The notes: generated by a model from the sequence alone, not told the origin. Positions 8,684 to 18,733 are shown, numbered from the stretch's first letter. The stretch is DNA of 64,000 bases from Mycoplasmatota bacterium (GCA_018394295.1 CP074573.1:3104543-3168542); one strand, 5' to 3'. A program made the numbers and translations.

Positions 8684-11600
8684 ATGGATAAAGTTCTTTT
8701 ATCTAAATTAGTTGATTTAAGAGAAAATATTAAAAATGAAAGTTTTAAAAATAAATTAAAAAAGAAGCAGAATCGGGTAGTTGTTTGTAATGATGATGTA
8801 CTCCATTCTATTGTTAGTTTAATGCCTGAGAAAGTTTCTGATTTTAAGAAGATTAGAGGGATTGGAGAAGCTTTTGTGGGAAAGTATGCGCAAAGGTTTT
8901 TAGATGTTGTAAATGATCATATTAAAACAGTATATTCTTATTCACGGACGAATAATAAAGAACTTGAAATTCTACAAAAGTTAAATAATAAATTAGTGAA
9001 TATTAATCAAAAAAATAGATTGTTGTATGCGAATCGATTGACTAATAAAACAGCGTTTGATTTAACAAGACTAGGGAATGCCAACAAAATACTTGATGCA
9101 TTTATAAATGAAAATGGAAAGAAACAGTTTGTGATTGCGAAAGTAAATTATGATAAAGAGAATAATTTAAAAGCAGTTGAAGAATATCATGCGATAAAGA
9201 CTTTGTATCGTGAAGTGGAAAAAGTTAGGATTGAAAAAGGACAAGAGGTTTTATATTTAGCTTATCCTTATGTAGAAGGGCGTTTATTTAGTGATTTTAA
9301 GATAAAAGCCCCACTTATGCTTTTTCCTGCTCAAATAGAAGTGGTGAATAATGAATACCGATTATCGTTTGATAAAAGTCGAGATATTTTATATAATTCG
9401 ACATTAATTATCGCTAGTAATAAATTTAATAATAAAAATGAAGTAATCGTTGATGATGTAGTTGAAGAAATGTCTAAAGAATATTATATTGATCATGCTG
9501 TTCAATATTTTAAGAAATACAATGTTTCAATAAAAAATAAAAAGTTGAAATCAGTTGAGGAATTTTTTGCGACAACGAATCTTACCTTCCCTACTTATGA
9601 CAATCAAGATGCATTAGAATTAAAACCCTATTGTGTGTTAGGGGCGTATCCTACCTATAGTAATGCTATCCAAAGAGATTATAATGAAATTATTGATAAT
9701 AAAGTAATTAGCCGATTAGTACGTGATCTTTTTGTTGGAATTGATAATCCAACGCCTCAAGTTTCTGAGGTATCTCAACAAGATCCAAATGAAAATAATC
9801 TATTTTATATTAATGAAATGAATTATTCACAAGAAAAAGTATTAGCGAGTATCGACCGTGCGATGGTCATTCAAGGTCCTCCTGGGACTGGTAAATCACA
9901 AACGATTACTTCGCTCATTTCTCAAGCTGTTCTGCAAAATAAAAAGGTGCTAGTCGTATCTGAGAAGAAAACAGCGCTTGATGTAATCTATAATCGATTA
10001 GGAAAAATCAGTGATTTTGTACTCTATGTTGATGACCCAAATAATAAAGATTTATTTTATAAACAACTTAATTCCTTATTAGAACTAGATGATGAGTTTG
10101 TTGTGAATAGAAATAAAATAAATGAAAAATCAGTTGAAATTAATCGTGAATTAGAAAAACTAAGTGACTTAGAGTCATTACTTGATTCAAATACATTGTT
10201 AAAAGCAAGTTTACGCGATTTGTATCAAAATTCGCGTAAGTTAAATTTTAATGATGGTGATATAGAACGTTTATTTAAAGAAGTAAAAGGTAAAAGGATA
10301 AGAAATACTTTTTCCCTGGAACAGTTATTAAAACTTAGACAAATGTTTAAAGAATCTCAAGTTTCAGTAAATTTATTAGCCTATAAAAATTATGTTAAGT
10401 ATGAAAGTGTTTATGCTTATTTTAAGAATGATATTAATGAAACAGATTTACATGTTACCACAAAAGATTTTTATGAAATTCCTTTTTATGTTGAATTATA
10501 TAAAAAATTTGGTTGGTATACGCAACTGCGTTTAAACAATAAGAATAAAGCATTACTTAGTACTATTAAATCTTTAACCGAAAAAATTGGTGGTAAACAA
10601 AAAAAGAAAGTCAAAAAAGTAATGTATGATGATGTTCAATTCTTTATGAATGCGATTGAAGCTTATCCTAAATATGTTTTTAATAAAAATGTATATGATA
10701 GTTTAAATCTAGTTGAGAAAAAATATTTTGAATATTGTTTTTATTTAAGTAAAAAGTTAAAAATTAATTTTAAAAAAGTAAATGAATATTTAATAGATAT
10801 ATTTACTACTGTCGTAATATTAGAATTCGAACAAAAATATGATAATATTTTGATTACAACAGAACGTTATCGTGATATTAGAGATAAAATAACAAGTCTA
10901 TCGATTGAAAAAGAAAAACTTACTTTTGAATGTTTATATAATATTTTACAACAACATATTAGTGAGGTATTTAATGAACAATCGAAACGATTAAATGAAT
11001 TAAAAAGAAAATGTGATAGTAAAAGAAAATGGTCTATTCCAAAGCTTGTTAAAGAGTTTAATTTAGAACTATTCAATAGTATATATGTTTGGTTACTAAC
11101 ACCAGAAGGTATATCAGAAATTATGCCAATGAAAGAATCACTTTTTGATTTAATTATCTTTGATGAAGCATCACAAATGTTTATTGAAAATGCTGTCCCA
11201 ATTTTATATCGTGGTCAAAAAGCAATTGTAGCGGGAGATAGTAAACAATTACGTCCGTCTAAATTTGGTCTTGGAAGAATTGATAGTGAAGATCAGGAAA
11301 ATTATGATGAGTATAGTGGCGTTCTTGAAGAGGAAAGTTTATTGGATTTAGCGAAGCATCGTTATCATGAAGTGATGTTAAATTACCATTATCGTTCAAA
11401 ATATGAAGAATTAATTGCTTTTTCTAATTATGCTTTTTATAATGGTAAGTTACATGTTTGTCCAAATCCTGAGTTATCAACAGAACGTCCGATAGAACGG
11501 ATTAAGGTTAATGGTCATTGGGTTAATAGAAGTAATGAAGTTGAAGCAGATGAAATTATCACTTTACTAAAGAAAATCTTTAGTGAAGGGAAAAATGAAA

Positions 11601-12400
11601 CAGTCGGGATAATAACCTTTAACTCAACGCAAAAAGATTTAATATTAGATAAGATTGAACAAGAATGTTTGTATAATCCTGAATTTTATCAGTTTATCGC
11701 AAGTGAAAAATTAAAACCAGCAAAGGATCAGCTTTTCGTCAAAAATATTGAAAATGTTCAAGGTGATGAACGAGACATTATTATTTTCTCAATTGGGTAT
11801 GCACCAAATGAGCAAAATCGAATTGTTAGACAATTTGGTTGGTTAAATAATGCTGGTGGTGAAAATCGCCTTAATGTTGCAATCAGTCGTGCTAAAAAGA
11901 AAATTTATGTGGTGACTTCTATAGAACCTTTTGAATTACATGTTAATGATTTAAAAAATAGAGGTCCAAAATTATTAAGAGAGTATTTAGAATATGTGAA
12001 AGCCATAAGTGAAAGAGATAATGATACTGCACAAAAAATATTATATCGTTTAAGTGAACACATAGAGATAGATTCAAAAGAGAATACGCAGTTGTTTGAA
12101 CAAAGTGTGTATGATGAATTAGTTAATATTGGTTTTGATATAGAAAGAAATGTTGGAACAGGTGTTCACAAAATAAACTTTGTGATTAAAGATAAAATAT
12201 CAAATCGTTATTTATTAGGTATTGAATTAGATACAAGTAAAATGGCATCTATTAAAGAAAGAGATTATCATCGTCAAAAGTATTTAGAAAGTCATGGTTG
12301 GATTGTCCATCGAATTTGGGCAAGCGATTGGTGGCGAGATAGTGAAGCAGAGATCAATAAGATTTTAGCTTTAATGAATCGTATTGAAAAAGCATTATAG
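8684..12400 (+). CDS. Large superfamily 1 helicase with HRDC and C-terminal nuclease-like domain
   Basis: About 1238 residues. The N-terminus contains an HRDC-like domain (DVLHSIVSLMPEKVSDFKKI and IRGIGEAFVGKYAQRF). The SF1 core has Walker A GPPGTGKSQTITSL near 400, Walker B LIIFDEASQMF near 830, and motifs V/VI (QGDERDIIIFSIGYA, GGENRLNVAISRAKK). The last 100 residues (FEQSVYDELVNIGFDIERNV, GIELDTSKM, HRIWASDWWRD) look like the Vsr/REase-type domain common at the end of DUF4011-class helicases; the PD-(D/E)xK residues are not complete to the eye. Substrate unknown; repair, recombination or phage defence are all possible. ATG 8684 follows GAGGTGAT; GTG 8675 is inside that site. Single gene between two terminators. 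Confidence 0.85.
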   Translation: MDKVLLSKLVDLRENIKNESFKNKLKKKQNRVVVCNDDVLHSIVSLMPEKVSDFKKIRGIGEAFVGKYAQRFLDVVNDHIKTVYSYSRTNNKELEILQKLNNKLVNINQKNRLLYANRLTNKTAFDLTRLGNANKILDAFINENGKKQFVIAKVNYDKENNLKAVEEYHAIKTLYREVEKVRIEKGQEVLYLAYPYVEGRLFSDFKIKAPLMLFPAQIEVVNNEYRLSFDKSRDILYNSTLIIASNKFNNKNEVIVDDVVEEMSKEYYIDHAVQYFKKYNVSIKNKKLKSVEEFFATTNLTFPTYDNQDALELKPYCVLGAYPTYSNAIQRDYNEIIDNKVISRLVRDLFVGIDNPTPQVSEVSQQDPNENNLFYINEMNYSQEKVLASIDRAMVIQGPPGTGKSQTITSLISQAVLQNKKVLVVSEKKTALDVIYNRLGKISDFVLYVDDPNNKDLFYKQLNSLLELDDEFVVNRNKINEKSVEINRELEKLSDLESLLDSNTLLKASLRDLYQNSRKLNFNDGDIERLFKEVKGKRIRNTFSLEQLLKLRQMFKESQVSVNLLAYKNYVKYESVYAYFKNDINETDLHVTTKDFYEIPFYVELYKKFGWYTQLRLNNKNKALLSTIKSLTEKIGGKQKKKVKKVMYDDVQFFMNAIEAYPKYVFNKNVYDSLNLVEKKYFEYCFYLSKKLKINFKKVNEYLIDIFTTVVILEFEQKYDNILITTERYRDIRDKITSLSIEKEKLTFECLYNILQQHISEVFNEQSKRLNELKRKCDSKRKWSIPKLVKEFNLELFNSIYVWLLTPEGISEIMPMKESLFDLIIFDEASQMFIENAVPILYRGQKAIVAGDSKQLRPSKFGLGRIDSEDQENYDEYSGVLEEESLLDLAKHRYHEVMLNYHYRSKYEELIAFSNYAFYNGKLHVCPNPELSTERPIERIKVNGHWVNRSNEVEADEIITLLKKIFSEGKNETVGIITFNSTQKDLILDKIEQECLYNPEFYQFIASEKLKPAKDQLFVKNIENVQGDERDIIIFSIGYAPNEQNRIVRQFGWLNNAGGENRLNVAISRAKKKIYVVTSIEPFELHVNDLKNRGPKLLREYLEYVKAISERDNDTAQKILYRLSEHIEIDSKENTQLFEQSVYDELVNIGFDIERNVGTGVHKINFVIKDKISNRYLLGIELDTSKMASIKERDYHRQKYLESHGWIVHRIWASDWWRDSEAEINKILALMNRIEKAL

Positions 12401-12424
12401 ATTTATACACTATAATGCTTTTTC
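12388..12424 (+). terminator. Terminator overlapping the helicase stop codon
   Basis: A 12-bp stem (12388-12399 with 12411-12422) ends in T residues. The left arm encodes the last codons of the helicase gene. Confidence 0.7.
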
Positions 12425-12499
12425 TTAACGTTAAGACTTTAAAAAATCGTTAATTTATGCGATAATATAAGTTAAGTGTAAATGAAGTGAGGTTAAGAA

Positions 12500-13126
12500 A
12501 TGAAGAGTTTATTTATCACAATAGAAGGTCCTGATGGGTCTGGCAAAACGACCGTCGTTAAAGAAATAGCGAAAAAATTAAATGAAGATCAAATTGATTA
12601 CCTGACAACAAGAGAACCAGGTGGAATAGATATTGCAGAACAGATAAGAAATATTATTTTAAATCCTAAAAATACCTCAATGGATGTGAAAACAGAAGCA
12701 TTATTGTATGCTGCTAGTCGTAGACAACACTTAGTTGAAAAAATCATACCTGCTTTAGAAGCAGGAAAAAACGTGATTTGTGAGCGATTTGTGGAGAGTT
12801 CTCTTGCTTATCAAGGACATGGACGTGAGATTGGTATTGATGAAGTGTTTGCGATTAATCAGTTCGCAATTAATAACATTATGCCTGATGTGACTATCTT
12901 TCTAGATATTTCACCAGATGTTGGGTTATCTAGAATTACCAGTAACCGCAAACAGTTAGATAGATTAGATTTAGAAAGTATTGAGTTTCATAAAAGAGTT
13001 TATCAGGGTTATGAAATAGTTAAAAATATGTTTAAAGAACGTATTATCGTGGTTGATGCCAATCGTGATCTTGATTTAGTCGTAGATGAGGTCTATCAGA
13101 TTATATATCATAAAATTAAAGGATGA
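12500..13126 (+). CDS. tmk: Thymidylate kinase
   Basis: 208 residues, typical. It phosphorylates dTMP to dTDP with ATP. Motifs: P-loop EGPDGSGKTT, the DR/TREPGG segment, and the LID region near SNRKQLDRLD. First gene of the tmk-holB-ricT-trmN6 run, the same order as in Bacillus but without yaaQ, yaaR and yabA between. Its TGA stop overlaps the ribosome binding site of holB, so translation is probably coupled. Confidence 0.95.
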   Translation: MKSLFITIEGPDGSGKTTVVKEIAKKLNEDQIDYLTTREPGGIDIAEQIRNIILNPKNTSMDVKTEALLYAASRRQHLVEKIIPALEAGKNVICERFVESSLAYQGHGREIGIDEVFAINQFAINNIMPDVTIFLDISPDVGLSRITSNRKQLDRLDLESIEFHKRVYQGYEIVKNMFKERIIVVDANRDLDLVVDEVYQIIYHKIKG

Positions 13127-13131
13127 TTTTC

Positions 13132-14103
13132 ATGTCTTTAGAAGCGTGTATTAATATTCAACCAAAAGTAATTAAAATGTTAATGAATAGTTACAAGAAA
13201 AATCGTCTTTCACATGCTTATTTATTTGAAGGAGAAAAAGGGACCAAGAAAAAAGAAATTGCATTGGAATTTGCGAAATTATTATATTGTGAGGAAACAG
13301 GAAACGTTTGTGATAGATGTATTAATTGTCTAAGGATTGAACATAATAATCATCCTAATGTTTTAATTATTGAGCCTGAAAATAATACGATAAAAAAAGA
13401 ACAAGTATTATATCTTCAACAAGAATATTCAAAGACAAATTTAGAACCAGGTCCTAAAATATATATAATTGTTAATATAGATAAAATGTCAAACAATGCA
13501 GCTAATAGTATATTAAAATTTATTGAAGAACCACAAGAAGAAACGTATACGATATTAATTACAGATAATATACATCAAATATTACCGACGATTATTTCTA
13601 GATGTCAAGTGATTAATTTTCAACCCATCCCTAAAAAAGAAATTATCAATTATTTGATACAGCATAAAATTGATCCTTATATCGCTTCGATTTGTGCACA
13701 TCTAACAAATGATTTAGAAGAAGCTTTAATAATAGCGAGTGATGATAATATTAATCATGTGATTGATTTAGTTAAAACAATTGGACAAGCGATTTTAACT
13801 AAAAAAGAAAACTTAATTGTGATTGCTGAGAATAGTCAAATTGATTTAAGTAAAAATAAAAAGAGTTTAGAATATTTCTTGGATATATTGCTAATGTATA
13901 TGCGTGATATAAAAAATGTCGATAATGATAATGATAATGTCATATTTATTCATGAATTAGACTTTATGAAAAACCATATAAACCGTTTAACATCAGATAA
14001 GATAATTTATAATATAAATGAAATATTAAAATCGAAAATAAGTTTAGAATATAATGCCAATACTGTTTTACTTATAGATCATTTATTAATTAACCTTATG
14101 TAA
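13132..14103 (+). CDS. holB: DNA polymerase III delta-prime subunit
   Basis: About 323 residues. Clamp-loader subunit that holds the stator position. The AAA+ fold is visible with a degenerate P-loop (EGEKGTKKKE, lacking the usual GK[ST]), normal for delta-prime, which does not hydrolyse ATP. The zinc module CEETGNVCDRCINC is intact, and the SRC motif appears in TIISRCQVINF. Start ATG 13132 has AAAGGATGA 5-6 nt upstream; the alternative ATG 13123 is part of that ribosome binding site. It overlaps the translation signals of tmk and precedes ricT by 13 nt. Confidence 0.93.
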   Translation: MSLEACINIQPKVIKMLMNSYKKNRLSHAYLFEGEKGTKKKEIALEFAKLLYCEETGNVCDRCINCLRIEHNNHPNVLIIEPENNTIKKEQVLYLQQEYSKTNLEPGPKIYIIVNIDKMSNNAANSILKFIEEPQEETYTILITDNIHQILPTIISRCQVINFQPIPKKEIINYLIQHKIDPYIASICAHLTNDLEEALIIASDDNINHVIDLVKTIGQAILTKKENLIVIAENSQIDLSKNKKSLEYFLDILLMYMRDIKNVDNDNDNVIFIHELDFMKNHINRLTSDKIIYNINEILKSKISLEYNANTVLLIDHLLINLM

Positions 14104-14116
14104 AGGAGGAATATCG

Positions 14117-15136
14117 TTGAGTAAGAATAAAAATAAAAAGAAAAATTATTATAAAAATCATAAAAAAATAAAAGAGGAAAAAGAAGTTAATAATGTTGAT
14201 TCATCAGAAAGTATAAATGATGAAGTAGAAAATAAACCAATAAACGAAGATTTGTTTATTTATGAAGAAAAAGAAGAATATAAAGTAATCGCTGTTAGAT
14301 TTAAAAATGTTGGTAAGAAATATTTCTTTGATCCACGAGATATTGATTTAAAAGTAAATGATAAAGTATTAGTTGAAACAATAAGAGGAATTGAGTTTGG
14401 CGAAGTTGTTTCAGATATTAAACTAGTAACTAAAGATGAAGTGTTTTTACCGATAAAACCAATTATAAGAAAAGCAACTGATGAAGATTTAAAAAAATAT
14501 TATCAAAATAAAGAAGAAGAGAGTCATATACTAGATAAATGTCAACAGTTAATTATTAAAAATGAATTATCTATGAGACTATTAGGGTGTGAATATACGT
14601 TTGATAGAACTAAATTAATCATTTACTTCAGTGCTGAAAATAGAATTGATTTTCGTCAATTAGTTAAAGATTTAGCATCTATTTTTAGAACACGGATTGA
14701 GTTGAGACAAGTAGGCGTACGAGATGCAGCGAAATATATTGGTGGATTAGGTCCTTGTGGTCGTGTTTTATGTTGTAATACTTTTTTAGGAAATTTTGAT
14801 ACAGTTTCTATTAAAATGGCGAAAAATCAAAATTTATCACTTAATCCACAGAAAATATCGGGTGCCTGTGGAAAACTATTATGTTGTTTACGGTATGAAT
14901 CGGAATTTTATGATGAAATGTCAAAACTAATGCCTCGTGTAGGTGAAATTGTCACAACACCAGATGGTGAAGGTAAAGTGTTTGGTATAAATGCACTATT
15001 AGATACTGTAAAAGTTATCATAACAGAATCAAGTGCAGTTAAATCATATCAACTTAAAGATATCAACAGAACTTCAGTTAGTAAAGATGAAGATGAAGCT
15101 GTAGATGAAGAATTATTAGTTTTAGAAAAAGAATAA
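14117..15136 (+). CDS. ricT: PSP1-domain protein RicT (YaaT)
   Basis: 339 residues from a TTG start with AAAGGAGG 8 nt upstream. The N-terminal 50 residues are lysine- and glutamate-rich and probably disordered. The PSP1 domain follows and carries the paired cysteine motifs GPCGRVLCCNTF and GACGKLLCCLRYE. In Bacillus, RicT with RicA and RicF forms the Y-complex, which binds [4Fe-4S] clusters and directs RNase Y in mRNA maturation; it also affects sporulation and competence. RicA and RicF are not in this window. Placement after holB is the conserved Bacillota order. Confidence 0.93.
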   Translation: MSKNKNKKKNYYKNHKKIKEEKEVNNVDSSESINDEVENKPINEDLFIYEEKEEYKVIAVRFKNVGKKYFFDPRDIDLKVNDKVLVETIRGIEFGEVVSDIKLVTKDEVFLPIKPIIRKATDEDLKKYYQNKEEESHILDKCQQLIIKNELSMRLLGCEYTFDRTKLIIYFSAENRIDFRQLVKDLASIFRTRIELRQVGVRDAAKYIGGLGPCGRVLCCNTFLGNFDTVSIKMAKNQNLSLNPQKISGACGKLLCCLRYESEFYDEMSKLMPRVGEIVTTPDGEGKVFGINALLDTVKVIITESSAVKSYQLKDINRTSVSKDEDEAVDEELLVLEKE

Positions 15137-15175
15137 GGCTAGTAATCCATCAGTAAATAAAGAAGTGTGAAAATA

Positions 15176-15913
15176 ATGTTAAAAGAAAATGAAGTTTTAA
15201 ATGATTTATTAGGTTATGATCATTTAAAGATTATTCAAAGACCAGATATGTTCAATTTTTCGCTAGATTCAACACTGTTAGCTAATTTTGTGACAATTAA
15301 TAAAAATGTCAAAAAGATTGTTGATTTAGGAACAGGAAATGGTCCTATTCCGTTGTTTTTGAGTTTGAAAACAAAAGCTAAAATTATCGGTGTTGAAATT
15401 CAGGAACAGTCGTATGATTTAGCTAAACGAAATATTGAAATCAATCAATTATCGAATCAAATCGAGATAATTCACGATGATTTAAAAGGAATTTATAAAA
15501 AAATAGGTCATCATACATGTGATATTGTGACCTGTAATCCACCTTATTTTAAAGTAACGAATGCTTCGAATGTAAATAAAAATGATTACTTAACGATAGC
15601 ACGTCATGAGGTTTTAGCGACTTTAGAAGATGTTGTGAAAGAGGCAAGTCTATTGTTAAAACATGGGGGTTATTTCTCTTTAGTCCATAGACCAGATCGT
15701 CTATTAGATATTTTTGAAATAATGAGACAATATAAAATTGAACCCAAAAGATTACGGCTTGTATATCCTAAACCTCATAAAGAATGTAATACTGTTTTAA
15801 TTGAAGGACGAAAAAGTAATCAAGGCGGGTTAAGAATATTACCTCCACTTTATGTGTATCATGACAATAATGAATATACAGAAGAAATTAAGAAGATGTT
15901 TATGATGAAATAA
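15176..15913 (+). CDS. trmN6: tRNA1(Val) adenine-37 N6-methyltransferase
   Basis: About 245 residues. S-adenosylmethionine-binding Rossmann motif VDLGTGNGPIPLFL and the N6-adenine methyltransferase catalytic motif CNPPYF are clear. The YabB/TrmN6 family methylates A37 of a valine tRNA. Start ATG 15176 is preferred over GTG 15167. It ends the tmk-holB-ricT run; the usual next genes (yazA, rsmI) are missing here. Confidence 0.88.
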   Translation: MLKENEVLNDLLGYDHLKIIQRPDMFNFSLDSTLLANFVTINKNVKKIVDLGTGNGPIPLFLSLKTKAKIIGVEIQEQSYDLAKRNIEINQLSNQIEIIHDDLKGIYKKIGHHTCDIVTCNPPYFKVTNASNVNKNDYLTIARHEVLATLEDVVKEASLLLKHGGYFSLVHRPDRLLDIFEIMRQYKIEPKRLRLVYPKPHKECNTVLIEGRKSNQGGLRILPPLYVYHDNNEYTEEIKKMFMMK

Positions 15914-15973
15914 TAAGCATGATGTTTATTATATTTCACTTAACAAATAATAAAATTAAAAAGGAGTGATTTT

Positions 15974-16351
15974 ATGGAGTTTAAAACAGAAAAATTAATG
16001 ATAAGAATTGGAGCAATATTAGGTGCAGTTGGAATTTTTTTAGTTGCAGTTATTAATTTGTTATGGAGTGCATTAAAAGAAATGTCAGAAGTAAAAGAAG
16101 CATTTGAAAATGCAGGACAAGAAATGCCTGATATCCATCTTACTGCAACTTATTTTGTTTCAACTGTATTATCTATACTTGTTGTGGTTGCTTTATTTAT
16201 TATTGCTAATAAATTAAATTCAGAAAATAGTAAAATAATGGGAATTGCATTGTTAGTACTTACAGTTGCTTCATATTGGTTATTATGGTTTGTTCCAATT
16301 ATATTAATCGCAATAGCTGGTATAATGGTTTTAATTAAAGGTAATAAATAA
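15974..16351 (+). CDS. DUF4064-like small membrane protein
   Basis: 125 residues, mostly hydrophobic: a transmembrane segment near 12-35, a polar stretch of about 25 residues (MSEVKEAFENAGQEMPDIH), then two or three more segments. The pattern matches DUF4064 proteins, whose role is unknown. AAAGGAGTGA lies before ATG 15974. It stands between trmN6 and a strong terminator. Confidence 0.7.
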   Translation: MEFKTEKLMIRIGAILGAVGIFLVAVINLLWSALKEMSEVKEAFENAGQEMPDIHLTATYFVSTVLSILVVVALFIIANKLNSENSKIMGIALLVLTVASYWLLWFVPIILIAIAGIMVLIKGNK

Positions 16352-16385
16352 ATACAGAAGGTGTAGAATGATTGCTTAATATTTA

Positions 16386-16427
16386 AAAAATATCTTAAAT
16401 TCTTTAAAAAGTATTTAAGATATTTTT
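16386..16427 (+). terminator. Terminator after the DUF4064 gene
   Basis: A 15-bp stem (16386-16400 with 16413-16427) with a 12-nt loop and T tail. Confidence 0.85.
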
Positions 16428-16466
16428 TTGAAATGATATAATTAATTCTAACAGGGAGGTATCTCA

Positions 16467-17351
16467 ATGGAATATAATCAATTATTAGAACAATTAGAAA
16501 GTCAAAGACAAGTTATCAAAAAAAGAATGTTATATAGTATTGGAATTATAATTGTAACCTTATTGTTAGGTCTTTTAATAGGAAATAGTCAAGGTATCGT
16601 ATTTGGTGGTATTATTGGTTTAGTTTTTTCAGTAGCTTATGTGGGTAGTAGTGCTTCTAAATATAAACAAGCGTTTAAAAATCAATTAATGCCATTAATT
16701 ATTGCCAAGACAGGTATGGATTTAAAATATGACTACAAAGATGGTGTTGGGAAAAACACGGTAATGGGTAGTAAGTTGTTTAAAAAGCCAGATCGTTATC
16801 ACTGTGAAGATTTAATGTATGGTACTTTTGATGATGTTCAATTTATGGCAAGTGACGTTCATATGGAAGAAAAGCATGTAACGACTGATAAAGATGGACA
16901 TCGCCGTGTAGAATACATAACTTATTTTAAGGGTCGTTGGTTTGTTTATGATTTCAATAAAGAATTTAATGGAATCATACAAGTTCGAGAAGATGGCTTT
17001 TTTGGAGGTGCTCAATGGGGATTAAATGTTGAGAAAATTTCATTAGAAGATGTGGAATTTAACAAAAAATTCAAAACATATGCTTCAAATCAACATGATG
17101 CTTTTTATGTATTAACGCCAACTTTAATGGTTAATATGAAAAATTTAGAAAAACGATTTCCAGGAAGAATATATTTTTCTTTTATTGGTAGTCAATTACA
17201 TATTGCGATTTATAGTTCAGCGGATTCATTTGAACCGCCTATCTTTAAACCAATAGATGATGCCTTTGTTAGTTCTCAAGTAGAGGACATTTTAATACTA
17301 AAACAAATAGTAGAAGAGTTAAGATTAAATAGAAAAATATTTAAGCAATAA
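16467..17351 (+). CDS. DUF3137-domain membrane protein
   Basis: 294 residues. Two transmembrane helices near the N-terminus (about 22-60) separated by a tight turn, then a soluble beta-rich domain with the DUF3137 pattern (YGTFDDVQFMASDVHMEE, TYFKGRWFVYDFNK). DUF3137 proteins are of unknown function and are often next to lemA, as here (100 nt downstream). A joint role at the membrane is inferred only from that pairing. GGGAGGT lies 8 nt before ATG 16467. Confidence 0.8.
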   Translation: MEYNQLLEQLESQRQVIKKRMLYSIGIIIVTLLLGLLIGNSQGIVFGGIIGLVFSVAYVGSSASKYKQAFKNQLMPLIIAKTGMDLKYDYKDGVGKNTVMGSKLFKKPDRYHCEDLMYGTFDDVQFMASDVHMEEKHVTTDKDGHRRVEYITYFKGRWFVYDFNKEFNGIIQVREDGFFGGAQWGLNVEKISLEDVEFNKKFKTYASNQHDAFYVLTPTLMVNMKNLEKRFPGRIYFSFIGSQLHIAIYSSADSFEPPIFKPIDDAFVSSQVEDILILKQIVEELRLNRKIFKQ

Positions 17352-17375
17352 TAGATTAAATCCAATAAAAAACAA

Positions 17376-17404
17376 TTAATTTTTATATAAAAATATGGTA
17401 TAAT
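17376..17404 (+). promoter_or_regulatory. Possible promoter of lemA
   Basis: TTAATT (17376-17381), 17 bp, TATAAT (17399-17404). The -35 box is weak. Confidence 0.4.
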
Positions 17405-17450
17405 TTGATTGGATTAATAAATTTTAACAGATTAAGAGGAGGAAACAAAA

Positions 17451-18014
17451 ATGCCAGGTACAACGATTTTAATTATTATAGCTGTTATAGTTATCTTTAT
17501 TATATTATGGATTGCCGGAGGATATAATAGTTTACAAGCCGGTAAAATTAAGGTTGATGAAGCAGAATCAGGAATTGATGTTGCTTTAACAAAACGTTTT
17601 GATGTTTTAACTAAAATGGTTGAAGTTGTAAAAGGTTACGCTAAACATGAGCGAGAAACATTAGAAAAAGTAATCGCTATGCGTAATTCAGTTAACTTAG
17701 GAAATTCATCAATTGAAGAAAAACAAAAAATGGTTACTCAAATGGATGCAGCGATGCGTGCTATTAATGTAGTTGTTGAACAATATCCAGATTTAAAAGC
17801 AAATGACAATTTCAAACAACTACAAATGACTATATCTGATGTTGAAGAACATTTACAAGCTGCTCGTAGAGTTTATAATGCAAATGTATCAGCATATAAT
17901 CAAAAAGTACAATTATTCCCATCAAATATAATTGCGGGAATGTTCCACTTTACAACAAGAGAATTCTTCGAGGCAGAAGAATTTAAACGTAAAGACGTAG
18001 AAATTAAATTTTAG
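17451..18014 (+). CDS. lemA: LemA family protein
   Basis: 187 residues: one N-terminal transmembrane helix (about 4-26) followed by an all-helical domain, the LemA architecture. The family hallmarks are visible: YNSLQAGKIKVDEAES, the helix with VEVVKGYAKHERETLEKV, and the C-terminal FPSNIIAGMFHFTTREFFE. Function is not established in bacteria; the protein is usually anchored with its helical domain outside the membrane. AGAGGAGG precedes the ATG. Single gene with its own terminator. Confidence 0.93.
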   Translation: MPGTTILIIIAVIVIFIILWIAGGYNSLQAGKIKVDEAESGIDVALTKRFDVLTKMVEVVKGYAKHERETLEKVIAMRNSVNLGNSSIEEKQKMVTQMDAAMRAINVVVEQYPDLKANDNFKQLQMTISDVEEHLQAARRVYNANVSAYNQKVQLFPSNIIAGMFHFTTREFFEAEEFKRKDVEIKF

Positions 18015-18034
18015 TTTTAGGACTTATTGAAATT

Positions 18035-18088
18035 ATACCTATAAAGAAGACATGACATTAAAAGGTGGATACTTTATAGGTATTTTTA
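18035..18088 (+). terminator. Terminator after lemA
   Basis: A 12-bp perfect stem (18035-18046 with 18072-18083) and T-rich tail. The loop of 25 nt is unusually long. Confidence 0.6.
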
Positions 18089-18150
18089 TTTATAATAAAA
18101 GAAATTAAAAATGATAAAATCATTTATAAAATGATAGAGGGAGATATTAA

Positions 18151-18711
18151 ATGAGTATTTGTATATTTTATTATGATGGATTTTGTGAGTTTGAAGTGGT
18201 ACTTAGTGCTTTACAATTTAAAGGAAATTATTTTACTGCTGCATTAGAAAATCGAATTTATATTAGTGAAGAGAAACAAAAATTTATACCGGATAAAACA
18301 ATTGATGAATTAAATACTGATGATATAGATTTATTTATTATCCCAGGTGGTAATCCAGCTTACTTATATAACAATATACAGTTAAAAGATTTTATAAAAG
18401 AACTAAATAGAACAAATAAATTGATAGCGGGTATTTGTGCAGGAACATATCTAATGGCAAGTTATGGATTACTTGAAAACAAACGATGCACAGGAGCATC
18501 ATCTGGTATTGATGAAAATGGTGAATATTTTGATTTATTTAAGAATTCGATTATTGTTAAGGAGGATGTTGTTGTTGATGGCAATGCAATCACTTCAACT
18601 GGTCAAGGTTTTATTGAACTTGCTTTACAACTTTGTATAATGATGAAAGTATATTCTAATGATGATGAGGCTGTAAAAGCTTATAACTGGTTCAAAAACT
18701 TCAAGTATTAA
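18151..18711 (+). CDS. DJ-1/PfpI family protein
   Basis: 186 residues with a class I glutamine amidotransferase-like fold. The nucleophile elbow is AGICAGTYLMASYG with the expected Cys; IIPGGNPAYL supplies the acidic partner region. Members act as glyoxalases, chaperones or proteases, and the sequence alone does not decide among these. GAGGGAG precedes ATG 18151. Single gene with a terminator downstream. Confidence 0.85.
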   Translation: MSICIFYYDGFCEFEVVLSALQFKGNYFTAALENRIYISEEKQKFIPDKTIDELNTDDIDLFIIPGGNPAYLYNNIQLKDFIKELNRTNKLIAGICAGTYLMASYGLLENKRCTGASSGIDENGEYFDLFKNSIIVKEDVVVDGNAITSTGQGFIELALQLCIMMKVYSNDDEAVKAYNWFKNFKY

Positions 18712-18733
18712 CTGTATTAAAATAATTATAAAT

